Below, piece by piece: positions 35,415 to 43,137 of a DNA stretch of 64,000 nt. Position 1 is the stretch's first letter; the number at the start of each line of letters is the position of its first letter. The stretch is from assembly GCA_963720235.1 (NCBI GenBank), contig OY970389.1:4464001-4528000 (forward strand), read 5' to 3'. The stretch comes from JACMLC01 sp963720235 (GTDB taxonomy: Bacteria; Acidobacteriota; Blastocatellia; Pyrinomonadales; Pyrinomonadaceae). A program made the position numbers and the translations under genes. The notes beneath the pieces were generated by a model, which saw only the letters and a list, made by a program, of their open reading frames with translations, ran no database searches and was not told the DNA's origin.

Positions 35415-35530
35415 ATTTTAGATTTGCGATTTTAGATTTTTGATTGGATAAGACCGAATCTTCGATTTGAAATCTAAAGTGTTTTCACTTGTCTTTCAAA
35501 TCGCAAATCAAAAATCTAAAATCGCAAATT
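35413..35530. repeat. Inverted repeat, family D (agatttg/gatttt words)
   Basis: The left arm AATTTTAGATTTGCGATTTT and onward (35414) pairs with the right arm ending CAAAAATCTAAAATCGCAAA (to about 35528). It begins at the fbaB stop and ends nine bases before the likely start of the sigma factor gene. Confidence 0.9.
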
Positions 35531-35538
35531 ATCTACCC

Positions 35539-36111
35539 TTGCATCCCGAACAGGCACAAACGACAGATGCTCAACTCCTTGCGGCGATGGCGCGCGGGGA
35601 TGATGCGGCATTGGCGGCTCTCTATGATCGCTACAGGTTAATCCTTTTCGGTCTCATACAACGTATATTACATAGCCGCGCAGAAGCGGAAGATGTGCTG
35701 CAAGAAGTTTTCCTGCAAGCATGGCAGAAAGCAGCGGATTTTGACGAGGCGCGCGGACGCCCCTTTACGTGGCTCGTGACCTTAGCGCGCAGCCGTGCGA
35801 TTGACCGCCTGCGCTCGCTCGGCGCGCGTGACAGGTTGGCGACAGCCTCTGCGCTCGAAGCGACGGAGGAAGTCGCGGATGCTGTGGACGACGCGATTCT
35901 GTCAGAGCAGAGCGAGATTGTGCGCGATGCCTTGAAAGAGTTGCCGGAAGACCAGCGACAGGTTTTGCTGCTCGCATATTTTGAAGGCTTCACGCAATCA
36001 GAGATTGCTGGCCGACTCGGCGCGCCGCTCGGCACAGTCAAGACGCGCATGCGTTCAGGGATGATTAAGCTCCGAGAGTTATTAGGAGAGAAAGTGCAAC
36101 TGATTCGTTAG
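35539..36111 (+). CDS. ECF RNA polymerase sigma factor (SigK-like)
   Basis: A 190-residue ECF sigma factor. Region 2 (about 15-85) has the helix ALYDRYRLILFGLI, the core-binding AEDVLQEVFLQAW and the -10 reading FTWLVTLARSRAIDRLR. Region 4 (about 130-185) has LPEDQRQVLLLAYFEGFTQSEIAGRLGAPLGTVKTRMRSGMIKLRELL. No good ATG exists: the TTG at 35539 gives a family-like N-terminus, while an earlier TTG at 35467 would add 24 residues encoded by the family D hairpin. The next gene encodes its RskA-like anti-sigma factor, so this is a membrane-stress type regulatory pair. Confidence 0.9.
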   Translation: MHPEQAQTTDAQLLAAMARGDDAALAALYDRYRLILFGLIQRILHSRAEAEDVLQEVFLQAWQKAADFDEARGRPFTWLVTLARSRAIDRLRSLGARDRLATASALEATEEVADAVDDAILSEQSEIVRDALKELPEDQRQVLLLAYFEGFTQSEIAGRLGAPLGTVKTRMRSGMIKLRELLGEKVQLIR

Positions 36112-36188
36112 CCGATTTTTGAGCATCAAAGATAAGGTTTGAGCTACAGAGAAAGTCCGTACAGCTTGTCTCTTGAAAGTTAAAAGTT

Positions 36189-37052
36189 TTGCCTAGCCAC
36201 GAAGATTACAAAGAGTTGCTTATTCCACATGCGCTGGATGCGCTTGAACGGGCGGAAGCGCGCTCGCTTGAAGAGCATCTCGAAACTTGCGCAGAGTGTC
36301 GCACAGAGCTTGACTCATGGCGCGCAACGACAGCCAAGCTCGCCTTCGCAGCAGAGGTGGCAGAGCCGTCCGCGCTCTTGCGCACACGCATTCTCGACAA
36401 TGCAGTCGCTCTGGGCCAACCCAAAGCAAATACGCAAACGAAAGTTAAAAGAGAAGCTGCCGAAACCGTCACTAATTATGCAGACCGTGAGAGCTCAAAT
36501 ATTATCCAGATGCCTCAGCGTCGCGCGTGGAGTTCATCGCAAATCTTTGGCGCGATTGCGGCGTCTCTGCTCATCGCAGCCCTCGCCATCTCTTCGATAG
36601 TCTTATGGCAACGCAACAAGGCTATGGAGGCCGAGACGGCGCGTCTCTCACGCCAGCTCAAAGAGCAGGAACAGGAGATTGTGAAGGCGAAGGAAGATAA
36701 GAGCATGCTGACTGCGCCGGGCAGCAACATGGCTATGCTTGGCGGCACAGAGATGGCAAAGGACGCACGCGCGCGTATCGCTTATGACCGCCAGACCGGA
36801 CGCGCCATGCTCATCGCGGACGGCCTTCCGCCTGCGCCCGCCGGAAAAGCTTATCAACTCTGGTTTATCGTCGAAGGCAAACCGCCGATGCCCGGCGGAG
36901 TTTTTAATACAGACGCCAACGGCCACGCAGAGATGCGCGACCAGATGCCATCCGAAGGCCGCCACGCAGGAGTCTTCGCCGTCACACTCGAACGCGCTGG
37001 CGGCGTCCCCGCGCCCGAAGGCAAAGCATACTTGCAGGGCAAAGCTTCTTAA
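36189..37052 (+). CDS. RskA-like anti-sigma factor with zinc-binding N-terminus
   Basis: A 287-residue membrane anti-sigma factor with a TTG start. The N-terminal anti-sigma domain has the zinc motif HxxxCxxC in EEHLETCAECRTELDSW (about residues 30-45). A single transmembrane helix (about 118-140, IFGAIAASLLIAALAISSIVLW region) is followed by a short coiled coil. A periplasmic anti-sigma-K (RskA) domain comes last, with GKAYQLWFIVEGKPPMPGGV and GHAEMRDQMP. In the family, cleavage or redox change releases the sigma factor, here the one encoded 77 bases upstream. The order sigma then anti-sigma suggests one operon with self-control. Confidence 0.92.
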   Translation: MPSHEDYKELLIPHALDALERAEARSLEEHLETCAECRTELDSWRATTAKLAFAAEVAEPSALLRTRILDNAVALGQPKANTQTKVKREAAETVTNYADRESSNIIQMPQRRAWSSSQIFGAIAASLLIAALAISSIVLWQRNKAMEAETARLSRQLKEQEQEIVKAKEDKSMLTAPGSNMAMLGGTEMAKDARARIAYDRQTGRAMLIADGLPPAPAGKAYQLWFIVEGKPPMPGGVFNTDANGHAEMRDQMPSEGRHAGVFAVTLERAGGVPAPEGKAYLQGKAS

Positions 37053-37058
37053 AAACAA

Positions 37059-37172
37059 GTTTCCCGCAAAGGCGCAAAGACGCAAAGAAGATGGCAAAGG
37101 AGTTGAAGCATTCTTTATCTTGAATGCTTTCTTTGCTTCTTCCTTTGCGTCTTTGCGCCTTTGCGGGAAACT
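37059..37172. repeat. Inverted repeat, family A, full-length copy
   Basis: AGTTTCCCGCAAAGGCGCAA (37059-37078) pairs with an arm ending CTTTGCGGGAAACT (37172). The loop GAGTTGAAGCATTCTTTATC closely matches the loop at 23102. Confidence 0.92.
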
Positions 37173-37175
37173 TTT

Positions 37176-37485
37176 TCTTCTCTCCTTAAATCCATCCTCT
37201 AGCTTCAACCGTAAATAGAACAGAGCAATCCCAAAGACATCGGCTGGAGTGGCAACCGCTGGCCGGACGCTTGTGAGAGCGGCTTCAAGGTTTACAGGGT
37301 TCCGCAGACTCAAAAGCGTGTTTCGCCACGACACGTCAGGCTGCGTCGAAAAGGTCGGCGCGGTTCGAGGTGGTCGTGTGTCTTTTTCGAGAGACACGCG
37401 ACAGTGCGCAAACTTTAACTTTCATTGGGCCAGAAATCTTATACGAAAATTGGCTCGCAAGAAGACCGAGGAGAAAAAGAAGAAC
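37176..37485 (+). other. Long untranslated leader of the fasciclin gene, possibly structured
   Basis: These 310 bases hold no credible gene: an open frame crosses them but has no start codon and no family resemblance. A hairpin GTGTCT-loop-AGACAC lies near 37379-37402. The stretch 37230-37420 is G/C-rich and could fold further. No known riboswitch consensus was recognised. Confidence 0.35.
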
Positions 37486-38055
37486 ATGATGAACTTGAAG
37501 AGAAAATTATTCGGTGTGTTGCCCGTCGCGGCTTTGATGCTGTTGGTGATGACGCAGAGCGCGTTCGCGCAGAGCGGCGAGATGAGCAAGGGCATGGCGA
37601 TGGAGAGCAATACTATCGTTGATGTAGCGATGAGCGATTCCAGATTCTCTATGCTCGTAGAGCTTTTGAAAGAGGCGAATCTGGTGGAGACCTTGAAGGG
37701 CGCGGGGCCGTTCACGGTCTTTGCTCCGACCAATGATGCGTTTGCCAAAGTCCCGCAGGCGACTCTCGCCAAACTCAAGAGCGACCCTGAAATGCTCAGG
37801 AGCGTGCTGCTCTATCACGTGCTCGGCATGAGAGTTCCGTCGAGCGCGGCGCGGACGATGAAAGCTCCGACAGCGCAAGGCTCTGAGCTTCAGGTCAAAG
37901 TCAAAAAAGGCAACGGCGGCGCGACCGTGATGGTTGATAAAGCGACTGTCATACAGGCCGACGTGATGGCCTCAAACGGCGTCATACACGCGATTGACAC
38001 AGTGCTCATGCCGAAGATGGACGGCAAGATGATGGGCAAGAAGTCCATGAAATAG
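37486..38055 (+). CDS. Exported fasciclin (FAS1) domain protein
   Basis: A 189-residue exported protein. The start MMNLKRKLFGVLPVAALMLL was chosen because it begins a proper signal peptide (cleavage after AFAQ) and has GAGGAGAAA upstream; in-frame codons from 37249 would add about 79 unmatched residues. One FAS1 domain covers about residues 45-180. It contains the H1 motif GPFTVFAPTNDAFAKVP and the H2 motif region LLYHVLGM, ending with NGVIHAIDTVLMP. FAS1 proteins mediate adhesion or surface attachment. Met-rich ends (KMDGKMMGKKSMK) are odd but may only reflect low complexity. A strong terminator follows. Confidence 0.93.
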   Translation: MMNLKRKLFGVLPVAALMLLVMTQSAFAQSGEMSKGMAMESNTIVDVAMSDSRFSMLVELLKEANLVETLKGAGPFTVFAPTNDAFAKVPQATLAKLKSDPEMLRSVLLYHVLGMRVPSSAARTMKAPTAQGSELQVKVKKGNGGATVMVDKATVIQADVMASNGVIHAIDTVLMPKMDGKMMGKKSMK

Positions 38056-38103
38056 TTTTTTCTGGGCCACAACAACTGCCGTTTGTTCGAGAACGTTTTG
38101 GAC

Positions 38104-38137
38104 GGGGCGCGTCAAACATTTGACGCGCCCTATTTTT
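38104..38137 (+). terminator. Rho-independent terminator after the fasciclin gene
   Basis: GGGCGCGTCAA (38105-38115) pairs with TTGACGCGCCC (38120-38130), followed by TATTTTT. It ends the fasciclin transcript. Confidence 0.88.
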
Positions 38138-38184
38138 AACTTGAAAGATAAAACCTTTTCGCAAGCCAACGATTCGAGCTAAAC

Positions 38185-38255
38185 TATAGCCACTTGAAAT
38201 TGAGTGCGCCCTCAGGGAGGGCGTACCGGATGTCACTCAATCGCAAACGGCTATA
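38185..38255. repeat. Inverted repeat, family G
   Basis: Nested pairs TATAGCC/GGCTATA, ATTGAGTG/CACTCAAT and GCCCTC/GAGGGC are centred near 38213. The left part is shared almost word for word with the copy at 43012. It fills the middle of the 353-base gap before the globin gene. Confidence 0.85.
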
Positions 38256-38408
38256 ATAACGCCGGAAACATACCAGACGCTTTCAAGCTTCAAGCTTGAA
38301 TCCAACAATTTCCCTCGCTCCGTAATATTTTGCAGGCGCACGCGGCCTTATCAAATTGCAGCAGTTAGCTATCTACTCAAAAACTATTTTTAAGAAGGAG
38401 CACAAACC

Positions 38409-38867
38409 ATGCTGAAGCAAAACCCGTTGGCAAAGTTGATTCTTCCCCTGTTTGCATTTTTCCTGATTGCCTCTTGGAGCGCGACGAGCGCGCAGGCGCA
38501 GGAGAAATCTTTGTATGAAAGGCTCGGCGGCTATGATGCGTTGACGAAGGTCGTGGACGAGTTCATCACACAGCTTGGCAAAGACAAACAGCTCTCGCGC
38601 TTCCTTGTCGGCCTCAGCGATGATTCCAAAAAGAAGTTGCGACAGCATGTCGTGGACCAATTCTGTCAGGCGACTGGCGGCCCCTGCATCTACACCGGGC
38701 GCGAGATGAAGACCGTGCACACCGGACTCAAAATCACAGAATCGGATTGGGAGATTGCGGCCAAAGCTCTGGTCGCCGCGCTCGATAAATATAAAGTCGG
38801 GCAGAAGGAGAAGGACGAGGTCGTCGCGTTTGTCACCGGACTTAAAAAAGATATTGTCGGGCAGTAA
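38409..38867 (+). CDS. Exported group 1 truncated haemoglobin
   Basis: A 152-residue protein combining a signal peptide (residues 1-31, ending SAQAQ) with a truncated-haemoglobin domain (about 35-150). The domain starts SLYERLGGYDALTKVVDEF. The likely proximal haem His is in MKTVHTGLKI (about residue 102), with the family's CxxxxGGP stretch (FCQATGGPCIYTGREM) before it. Bacterial truncated globins bind oxygen or nitric oxide and are normally cytoplasmic; the export signal is the unusual point. AAGGAG lies before the ATG. It stands alone on its transcript. Confidence 0.92.
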   Translation: MLKQNPLAKLILPLFAFFLIASWSATSAQAQEKSLYERLGGYDALTKVVDEFITQLGKDKQLSRFLVGLSDDSKKKLRQHVVDQFCQATGGPCIYTGREMKTVHTGLKITESDWEIAAKALVAALDKYKVGQKEKDEVVAFVTGLKKDIVGQ

Positions 38868-38964
38868 GACAAGGCGGCTTTTCTCTCCGGCCAGAAAACT
38901 TGCTACACTGCAACCCGGACGCCCTTTCCGGGCGACAAATTTTCAGGATTGCGGGGAATTAATT

Positions 38965-39168
38965 GTGGCAGAGAAAAAAGAGATTGTGCCGAATGAAATT
39001 TCAGATGAGACAGGACAGTATGACGCGCGCTTCTTGCTCTGGCGTCAGTTCTGCGCTCAACACGGCGTGCCTGTAGAAACTCTGCCGGGCGATCTCAAAG
39101 GCGACATCAAAGACCAATGGGAAAAGCTCAAAGAAAAACGCCTGCACAAAAAAGCCGAAGAAAGATAA
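38965..39168 (+). CDS. Small hypothetical protein (67 aa)
   Basis: A 67-residue charged, helical protein beginning with GTG (MAEKKEIVPNEISDETGQYD), with the central piece ARFLLWRQFCAQHGVPVETL and a lysine-rich end. The open frame continues upstream to 38755 inside the globin gene, but the GTG at 38965 starts the protein-like part and lies after a GGGG stretch. I do not recognise it. The perfect hairpin at 39175 begins a few bases after its stop. Confidence 0.55.
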   Translation: MAEKKEIVPNEISDETGQYDARFLLWRQFCAQHGVPVETLPGDLKGDIKDQWEKLKEKRLHKKAEER

Positions 39169-39174
39169 AAAGCA

Positions 39175-39242
39175 AGTGAAGAGTCATGAGTGATGAGAGA
39201 AATGCTAAACAGCATTTCTCTCATCACTCATGACTCTTCACT
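39175..39242. repeat. Perfect 32-bp hairpin, family C
   Basis: The arm 39175-39206 (starting AGTGAAGAGTCATGAGTGAT) is an exact complement of 39211-39242, with a four-base AAAC loop. It lies between convergent genes and may work as a two-way transcription block, although no T-run follows. Confidence 0.95.
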
Positions 39243-39245
39243 GTT

Positions 39246-39932
39246 TTAAAAATATCTGCCGATTCTGTAGCCGCCTGTGAGGAAGGGATTCGTCAGTCGC
39301 TCCTCGCCAATGGTCGTGACCGGGCCGTGACCTGAATAAACTTCCACTTCATCTCCGAGCGGGACGAGTTTGTTCATCAAGGAGTCCATCAACTGCTCGC
39401 TCGACCCGCCGGGCAAATCCGTCCTCCCGATAGAGCCTGCGAATAAGCAATCGCCGACAAAAACTTTTTTCTCAGACGGCTCGAACAAGACTACATGACC
39501 CGGCGTGTGGCCCGGACAATGCAGAATCTTGAACGTCAGATTTCCGACCACATAAAGCTCTCCATCCGTCCAGTGTCGCTCAATCTTCGGCGGCTCTTCA
39601 AAAGCTAAGCCGAGCGCGGCCCACTGCCCGCGCGGAATGCCTAGCCAAGCGGGCTGCTCAGGCAAACCGTAATACATAAACTCATCTGCCTCGTGCAGAA
39701 TAATCTCCGCTTCGGGTTTCAACTTTTTCAAAGCCGCCACGCCGCCCACATGATCCAGATGCGCGTGCGTCAGCGCAATGGCTTGCAACTCTAATTGATG
39801 TTTGTCCAGCGCGGCGACGATTCGCTCCGCCTCATCGCCCGGATCAATACAGATAGCCCGCCCAGTCTCAACGCATCCGAGTATGCGCGTGTGTTGTTGA
39901 AATGCCGTGACAGTAATTTCTTCTATAATCAT
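39246..39932 (-). CDS. Metallo-beta-lactamase-fold hydrolase (glyoxalase II-like)
   Basis: A 228-residue metallo-beta-lactamase-fold enzyme. It has THAHLDHVGG (about residues 55-64), a His in HCPGHTPGHVVLF (about 140), the metal-bridging Asp in VFVGDCLFAGSIGRTDLPGG, and a last His in YSGHGPVTT. This pattern matches the YcbL/glyoxalase II-like group, which hydrolyses thioesters such as S-lactoylglutathione-type compounds. No signal peptide is present, so it is cytoplasmic. It is convergent with the small ORF and divergent from the radical SAM gene. Confidence 0.9.
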   Translation of the reverse strand: MIIEEITVTAFQQHTRILGCVETGRAICIDPGDEAERIVAALDKHQLELQAIALTHAHLDHVGGVAALKKLKPEAEIILHEADEFMYYGLPEQPAWLGIPRGQWAALGLAFEEPPKIERHWTDGELYVVGNLTFKILHCPGHTPGHVVLFEPSEKKVFVGDCLFAGSIGRTDLPGGSSEQLMDSLMNKLVPLGDEVEVYSGHGPVTTIGEERLTNPFLTGGYRIGRYF

Positions 39933-40027
39933 GTGTCTCTCTATGAATTGCTCAAGCTGATAACTGCTCTTTAAAGGAGTATAATTGCAAGAAGAAGTTT
40001 CCGCTATTTAACGAGGGGTCAAGCGTT

Positions 40028-41101
40028 ATGCCGATGTCTGCAAAGTCTGCATCGCTCGCAGAAGTTTTAGACGACCTGACAGCCGAAGGCGCGGCTGAAC
40101 TGACAGAGCATTTGGACCACAACTCTCTGCGCTGCTACGCCTGCGGCCATCGCTGCCTGATACACGAAGGCAAGCGCGGCATCTGCAAAGTCCGCTACAA
40201 CGAAAAGGGCCGCCTGCTTGTCCCTATGAACTACGTCGCCGCGCTCCAATGCGACCCGACGGAAAAGAAGCCCTTCTTCCACGCCCTCCCAGGCTCCGAC
40301 ACACTCACCTTCGGCATGCTCGGCTGCGACCTGCACTGCGCCTATTGCCAGAACTGGCTGACCTCGCAAGCCCTGCGTGATGATTCGGCTGGGACGAGGC
40401 CGAACATTGTGTCTGCCGAGCGTCTGGTTTCGCTGGCGAAAGCTTATGGCGCGCAGTTGGTGGGGACGAGTTATAACGAGCCTCTGATAACTGCCGAGTG
40501 GGCCATAGAGGTTTTCAGGAAAGCGAAGCCAGCGGGATTCAAGACAGCATTCATCTCAAACGGCAACGCGACGCCGCAGGTGCTGGATTACATACGTCCG
40601 TGGACGGATTGCTACAAGATTGATTTGAAGTCCATGTCCGACCGCAACTATCGCCAGTTGGGAGGCGTCGTGGACAACATTCTTGAGACCGTCAGGATGG
40701 TTCACGAGCGCGGGTTCTGGGAAGAGATTGTGACGCTGGTGATTCCGGGCTTTAATGATTCGGAGGACGAACTCAAACGTGCTGCGGATTTCATCGCGTC
40801 CGTCTCGCCAGACATTCCGTGGCATGTGACGGCCTTTCATCAAGACTACAGGATGACAGAGAACGCGAACACGACGGCAGAGCAGTTGATACGCGCGTGC
40901 GAGATTGGGCGCGAGGCAGGACTTCGTTACATCTACGCGGGAAATTTGCCGGGCCGCGTTGGGCGTTGGGAAAACACGTATTGCCCCGCGTGCGATGAAC
41001 TCCTGATTGAACGCTACGGTTACATCATACGCCAGATGAAAGTGACGCGCGAAGGCAAGTGTCCCATGTGCGCGGCTGCGATTCCAGGCATCTGGTCGTA
41101 A
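40028..41101 (+). CDS. amrS: AmmeMemoRadiSam-system radical SAM enzyme (AmrS-like)
   Basis: A 357-residue radical SAM protein. The iron-sulfur motif CxxxCxxC is CDLHCAYC at about residues 100-107. An N-terminal zinc-like CYACGHRCLIHEGKRGICKVR precedes it and a C-terminal CPACDEL...CPMCAAAIPG pair follows. This combination is the AmrS layout (formerly pyruvate-formate-lyase-activating-like). In many genomes AmrS sits with AMMECR1 and MEMO1-family genes; neither is visible here. The chemical reaction was not known to me. The gene has its own leader and is separated from the di-haem gene by 293 bases that hold no recognised feature. Confidence 0.85.
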   Translation: MPMSAKSASLAEVLDDLTAEGAAELTEHLDHNSLRCYACGHRCLIHEGKRGICKVRYNEKGRLLVPMNYVAALQCDPTEKKPFFHALPGSDTLTFGMLGCDLHCAYCQNWLTSQALRDDSAGTRPNIVSAERLVSLAKAYGAQLVGTSYNEPLITAEWAIEVFRKAKPAGFKTAFISNGNATPQVLDYIRPWTDCYKIDLKSMSDRNYRQLGGVVDNILETVRMVHERGFWEEIVTLVIPGFNDSEDELKRAADFIASVSPDIPWHVTAFHQDYRMTENANTTAEQLIRACEIGREAGLRYIYAGNLPGRVGRWENTYCPACDELLIERYGYIIRQMKVTREGKCPMCAAAIPGIWS

Positions 41102-41394
41102 TAAAAATTTGCTGAATAAGACAAGCGCCGCTTTCGTGCGACGCGGCTTCCGGCAAAACTTTTCTTGACATCTTTCTTCGGCGGGGCGTAGAGTCGTCCC
41201 CACTTCCACCGGGAAGCAACCTCGTAAGGCAGCCTTTGGATGCATCTTCTTGCCTCTTAGCATCCACTACATTTTTACATCCTCAGAGGACACTGTTTAT
41301 CGCACAGCGTCTCACATTCAACCTGTTTTCTGACACAGGCCTGTGGCTTGTTGTCCAGACAAAGCACCAACATTAACCCTAAGGAGGTTCCCCT

Positions 41395-42981
41395 ATGATG
41401 GGTGCTAAAGATAAATGCAAATTACTGCTTATCCTGGGAGCTATGCTGGCCCTGACAATTCCGGCGCTCGCGCAGCTTAACGATAAGACTCAAACTCCTA
41501 ATCTGGCAGATGCAGGCATCGCCAAGTCTCTCGCGCAACAGACGGGCGCGGGCCGCGGCAATGTGATGACCGTAGATTCTTCTTCGTTCATCATGAGCCG
41601 CGATCCATTTCGGGCTATTCGTCGCGGGCGTCAACTCTTTCAACGGAAATTTTTGCGCAGCCAGGGCAGCGGGCCGCTCAACGGAGACGGCATCGGCAAT
41701 ATCGAAACGACCTTGATTCTCGGCGCGGGGATGGCGGACAGTTGCGCTGCGTGTCACGGTCGCCCGCGCGGCTCGGCTGGATTCGGTGGCGACGTAGTGA
41801 CGCGGCCCGACAGCCGCGATGCGCCGCATCTGTTCGGGCTCGGTTTGAAAGAGATGCTGGCGGATGAAATCACTGCTGACTTGCGTGCGATTCGCGCTCA
41901 AGCCGTTGCGCAAGCACAACAGACAAATCAGACAGTGACGAAGCAACTCAATAGCAAAGGGATTAACTACGGCTCAATCAAGGCGCAGAGCAATGGCACA
42001 GTGGACACCACGCAAGTGCGCGGCGTTGACTCAGACCTGCGCGTGCGTCCCTTCTTCGCACATGGCGCAACGATTTCGATCCGCGAATTTCTCATCGGGG
42101 CGTTCAACGCCGAGATGGGTTTGCAGTCGGTTGACGGCGAAGTCATGTCGGCGAAACACGGCTCGCGCATCACGACGCCGACCGGCATGGTGCTGGATGG
42201 CGCGACAGACCAGATTGAAGAGCCGCCGACGGACAACCCCTTGATGGATTTGGATAGCGACGGAGTCGCAAACGAAATTCCGACAAGTCTGGTTGATTTC
42301 ATGGAGTTCTACCTGCTCAATTATTTCAAACCGGCTACCTACGAGGAAACCAATAATGTCAGGCATGGCCGCCAGAAGTTTGTGCAGGTCGGGTGCGCGC
42401 AGTGTCATATCCCGGACTTGCAGATTAACCGCGACCGCCGCGTGGCAGATGTTGAGACCGTTTACGACCCTGTGAGGGGCAACTTCAACAACCTCTTTGC
42501 GACGGCCACTCCGCTCTTTAACGCGGTTGACGATGGAAGCGGGCATCCGACGCTGAAGCAGCCGAAGCTGAATCCATTCCTCGTCAGGAATATCTTTACG
42601 GACTTCAAGCGCCACGACCTTGGGCCAAACTTCTACGAGAGAGACTTCAACGGCACGCTGCGGACGCATTTTCTGACCACGCCGTTGTGGGGCGTCGGTT
42701 CGACCCCGCCTTACGGGCATGACGGGCGGAGCATCAATCTCACAGAAGTGATTTTGCGGCATGGCGGCGAGGCGCAGGCCGCGCGCGACGCCTTTGCAAG
42801 GCTTTCCGAATCGAACAGGATAGATGTCGTGTCGTTCCTAAATTCGCTGGTCATCTTCCCGCCGGACGATACAGCATCGAACCTTGATCCGGGCAACCGC
42901 AATCTCCTGAACTATCCGCAATACGGCCACGGCAGTATCAAGCTGTCAGCCCTCTTTAACAACCCGCTCGACCCGGAGTAA
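41395..42981 (+). CDS. Exported di-haem oxidoreductase (DUF1111 type)
   Basis: A 528-residue periplasmic or secreted c-type cytochrome. A TAAGGAGG site precedes the ATG and the signal peptide ends near ALAQL. Two haem-binding motifs are present: CAACH (about residue 117) and CAQCH (about 336). The DUF1111/thiol-oxidoreductase (DHOR) context is clear in GPLNGDGIGNIETTLILGAG and FLTTPLWGVGSTPPYGHDGR. Such proteins resemble MauG and di-haem peroxidases; the substrate is unknown. The His in YGHDGRS is a likely distal ligand. It has no adjacent cytochrome maturation genes. A large family G hairpin follows. Confidence 0.9.
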   Translation: MMGAKDKCKLLLILGAMLALTIPALAQLNDKTQTPNLADAGIAKSLAQQTGAGRGNVMTVDSSSFIMSRDPFRAIRRGRQLFQRKFLRSQGSGPLNGDGIGNIETTLILGAGMADSCAACHGRPRGSAGFGGDVVTRPDSRDAPHLFGLGLKEMLADEITADLRAIRAQAVAQAQQTNQTVTKQLNSKGINYGSIKAQSNGTVDTTQVRGVDSDLRVRPFFAHGATISIREFLIGAFNAEMGLQSVDGEVMSAKHGSRITTPTGMVLDGATDQIEEPPTDNPLMDLDSDGVANEIPTSLVDFMEFYLLNYFKPATYEETNNVRHGRQKFVQVGCAQCHIPDLQINRDRRVADVETVYDPVRGNFNNLFATATPLFNAVDDGSGHPTLKQPKLNPFLVRNIFTDFKRHDLGPNFYERDFNGTLRTHFLTTPLWGVGSTPPYGHDGRSINLTEVILRHGGEAQAARDAFARLSESNRIDVVSFLNSLVIFPPDDTASNLDPGNRNLLNYPQYGHGSIKLSALFNNPLDPE

Positions 42982-43011
42982 GGTCGCTCGCGGATTTTGT
43001 CAGCTATAGTC

Positions 43012-43124
43012 ACTTGTGATTGAGTGTGACCTGATGCGCCCTCGCTGAGGGTCGGGCTACTGCCCCGCAATGGTAACTACGGGGCAGTAGCCCGACCCTC
43101 AGGGAGGGCGCACTCAATTGCAGA
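43012..43124. repeat. Inverted repeat, family G, large copy
   Basis: The core arm TGAGGGTCGGGCTACTGCCC (43046-43065) pairs with GGGCAGTAGCCCGACCCTCA (43082-43101). Outer pieces GATTGAGTG and CACTCAATTG extend it. It starts with nearly the same words as the copy at 38185 and lies between convergent genes. Confidence 0.92.
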
Positions 43125-43137
43125 CCGCAATGAGCCA

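Noticed and set aside
37215..37410. Open frame in the fasciclin leader reading NPKDIGWSGNRWPDACESGF
   Set aside because: It looks partly protein-like but has no start codon, ends soon, and matches no family. It is kept only as a possibly structured leader.
42031..42762. 243-codon minus-strand ORF opposite the di-haem protein
   Set aside because: Shadow of a gene with clear haem motifs.
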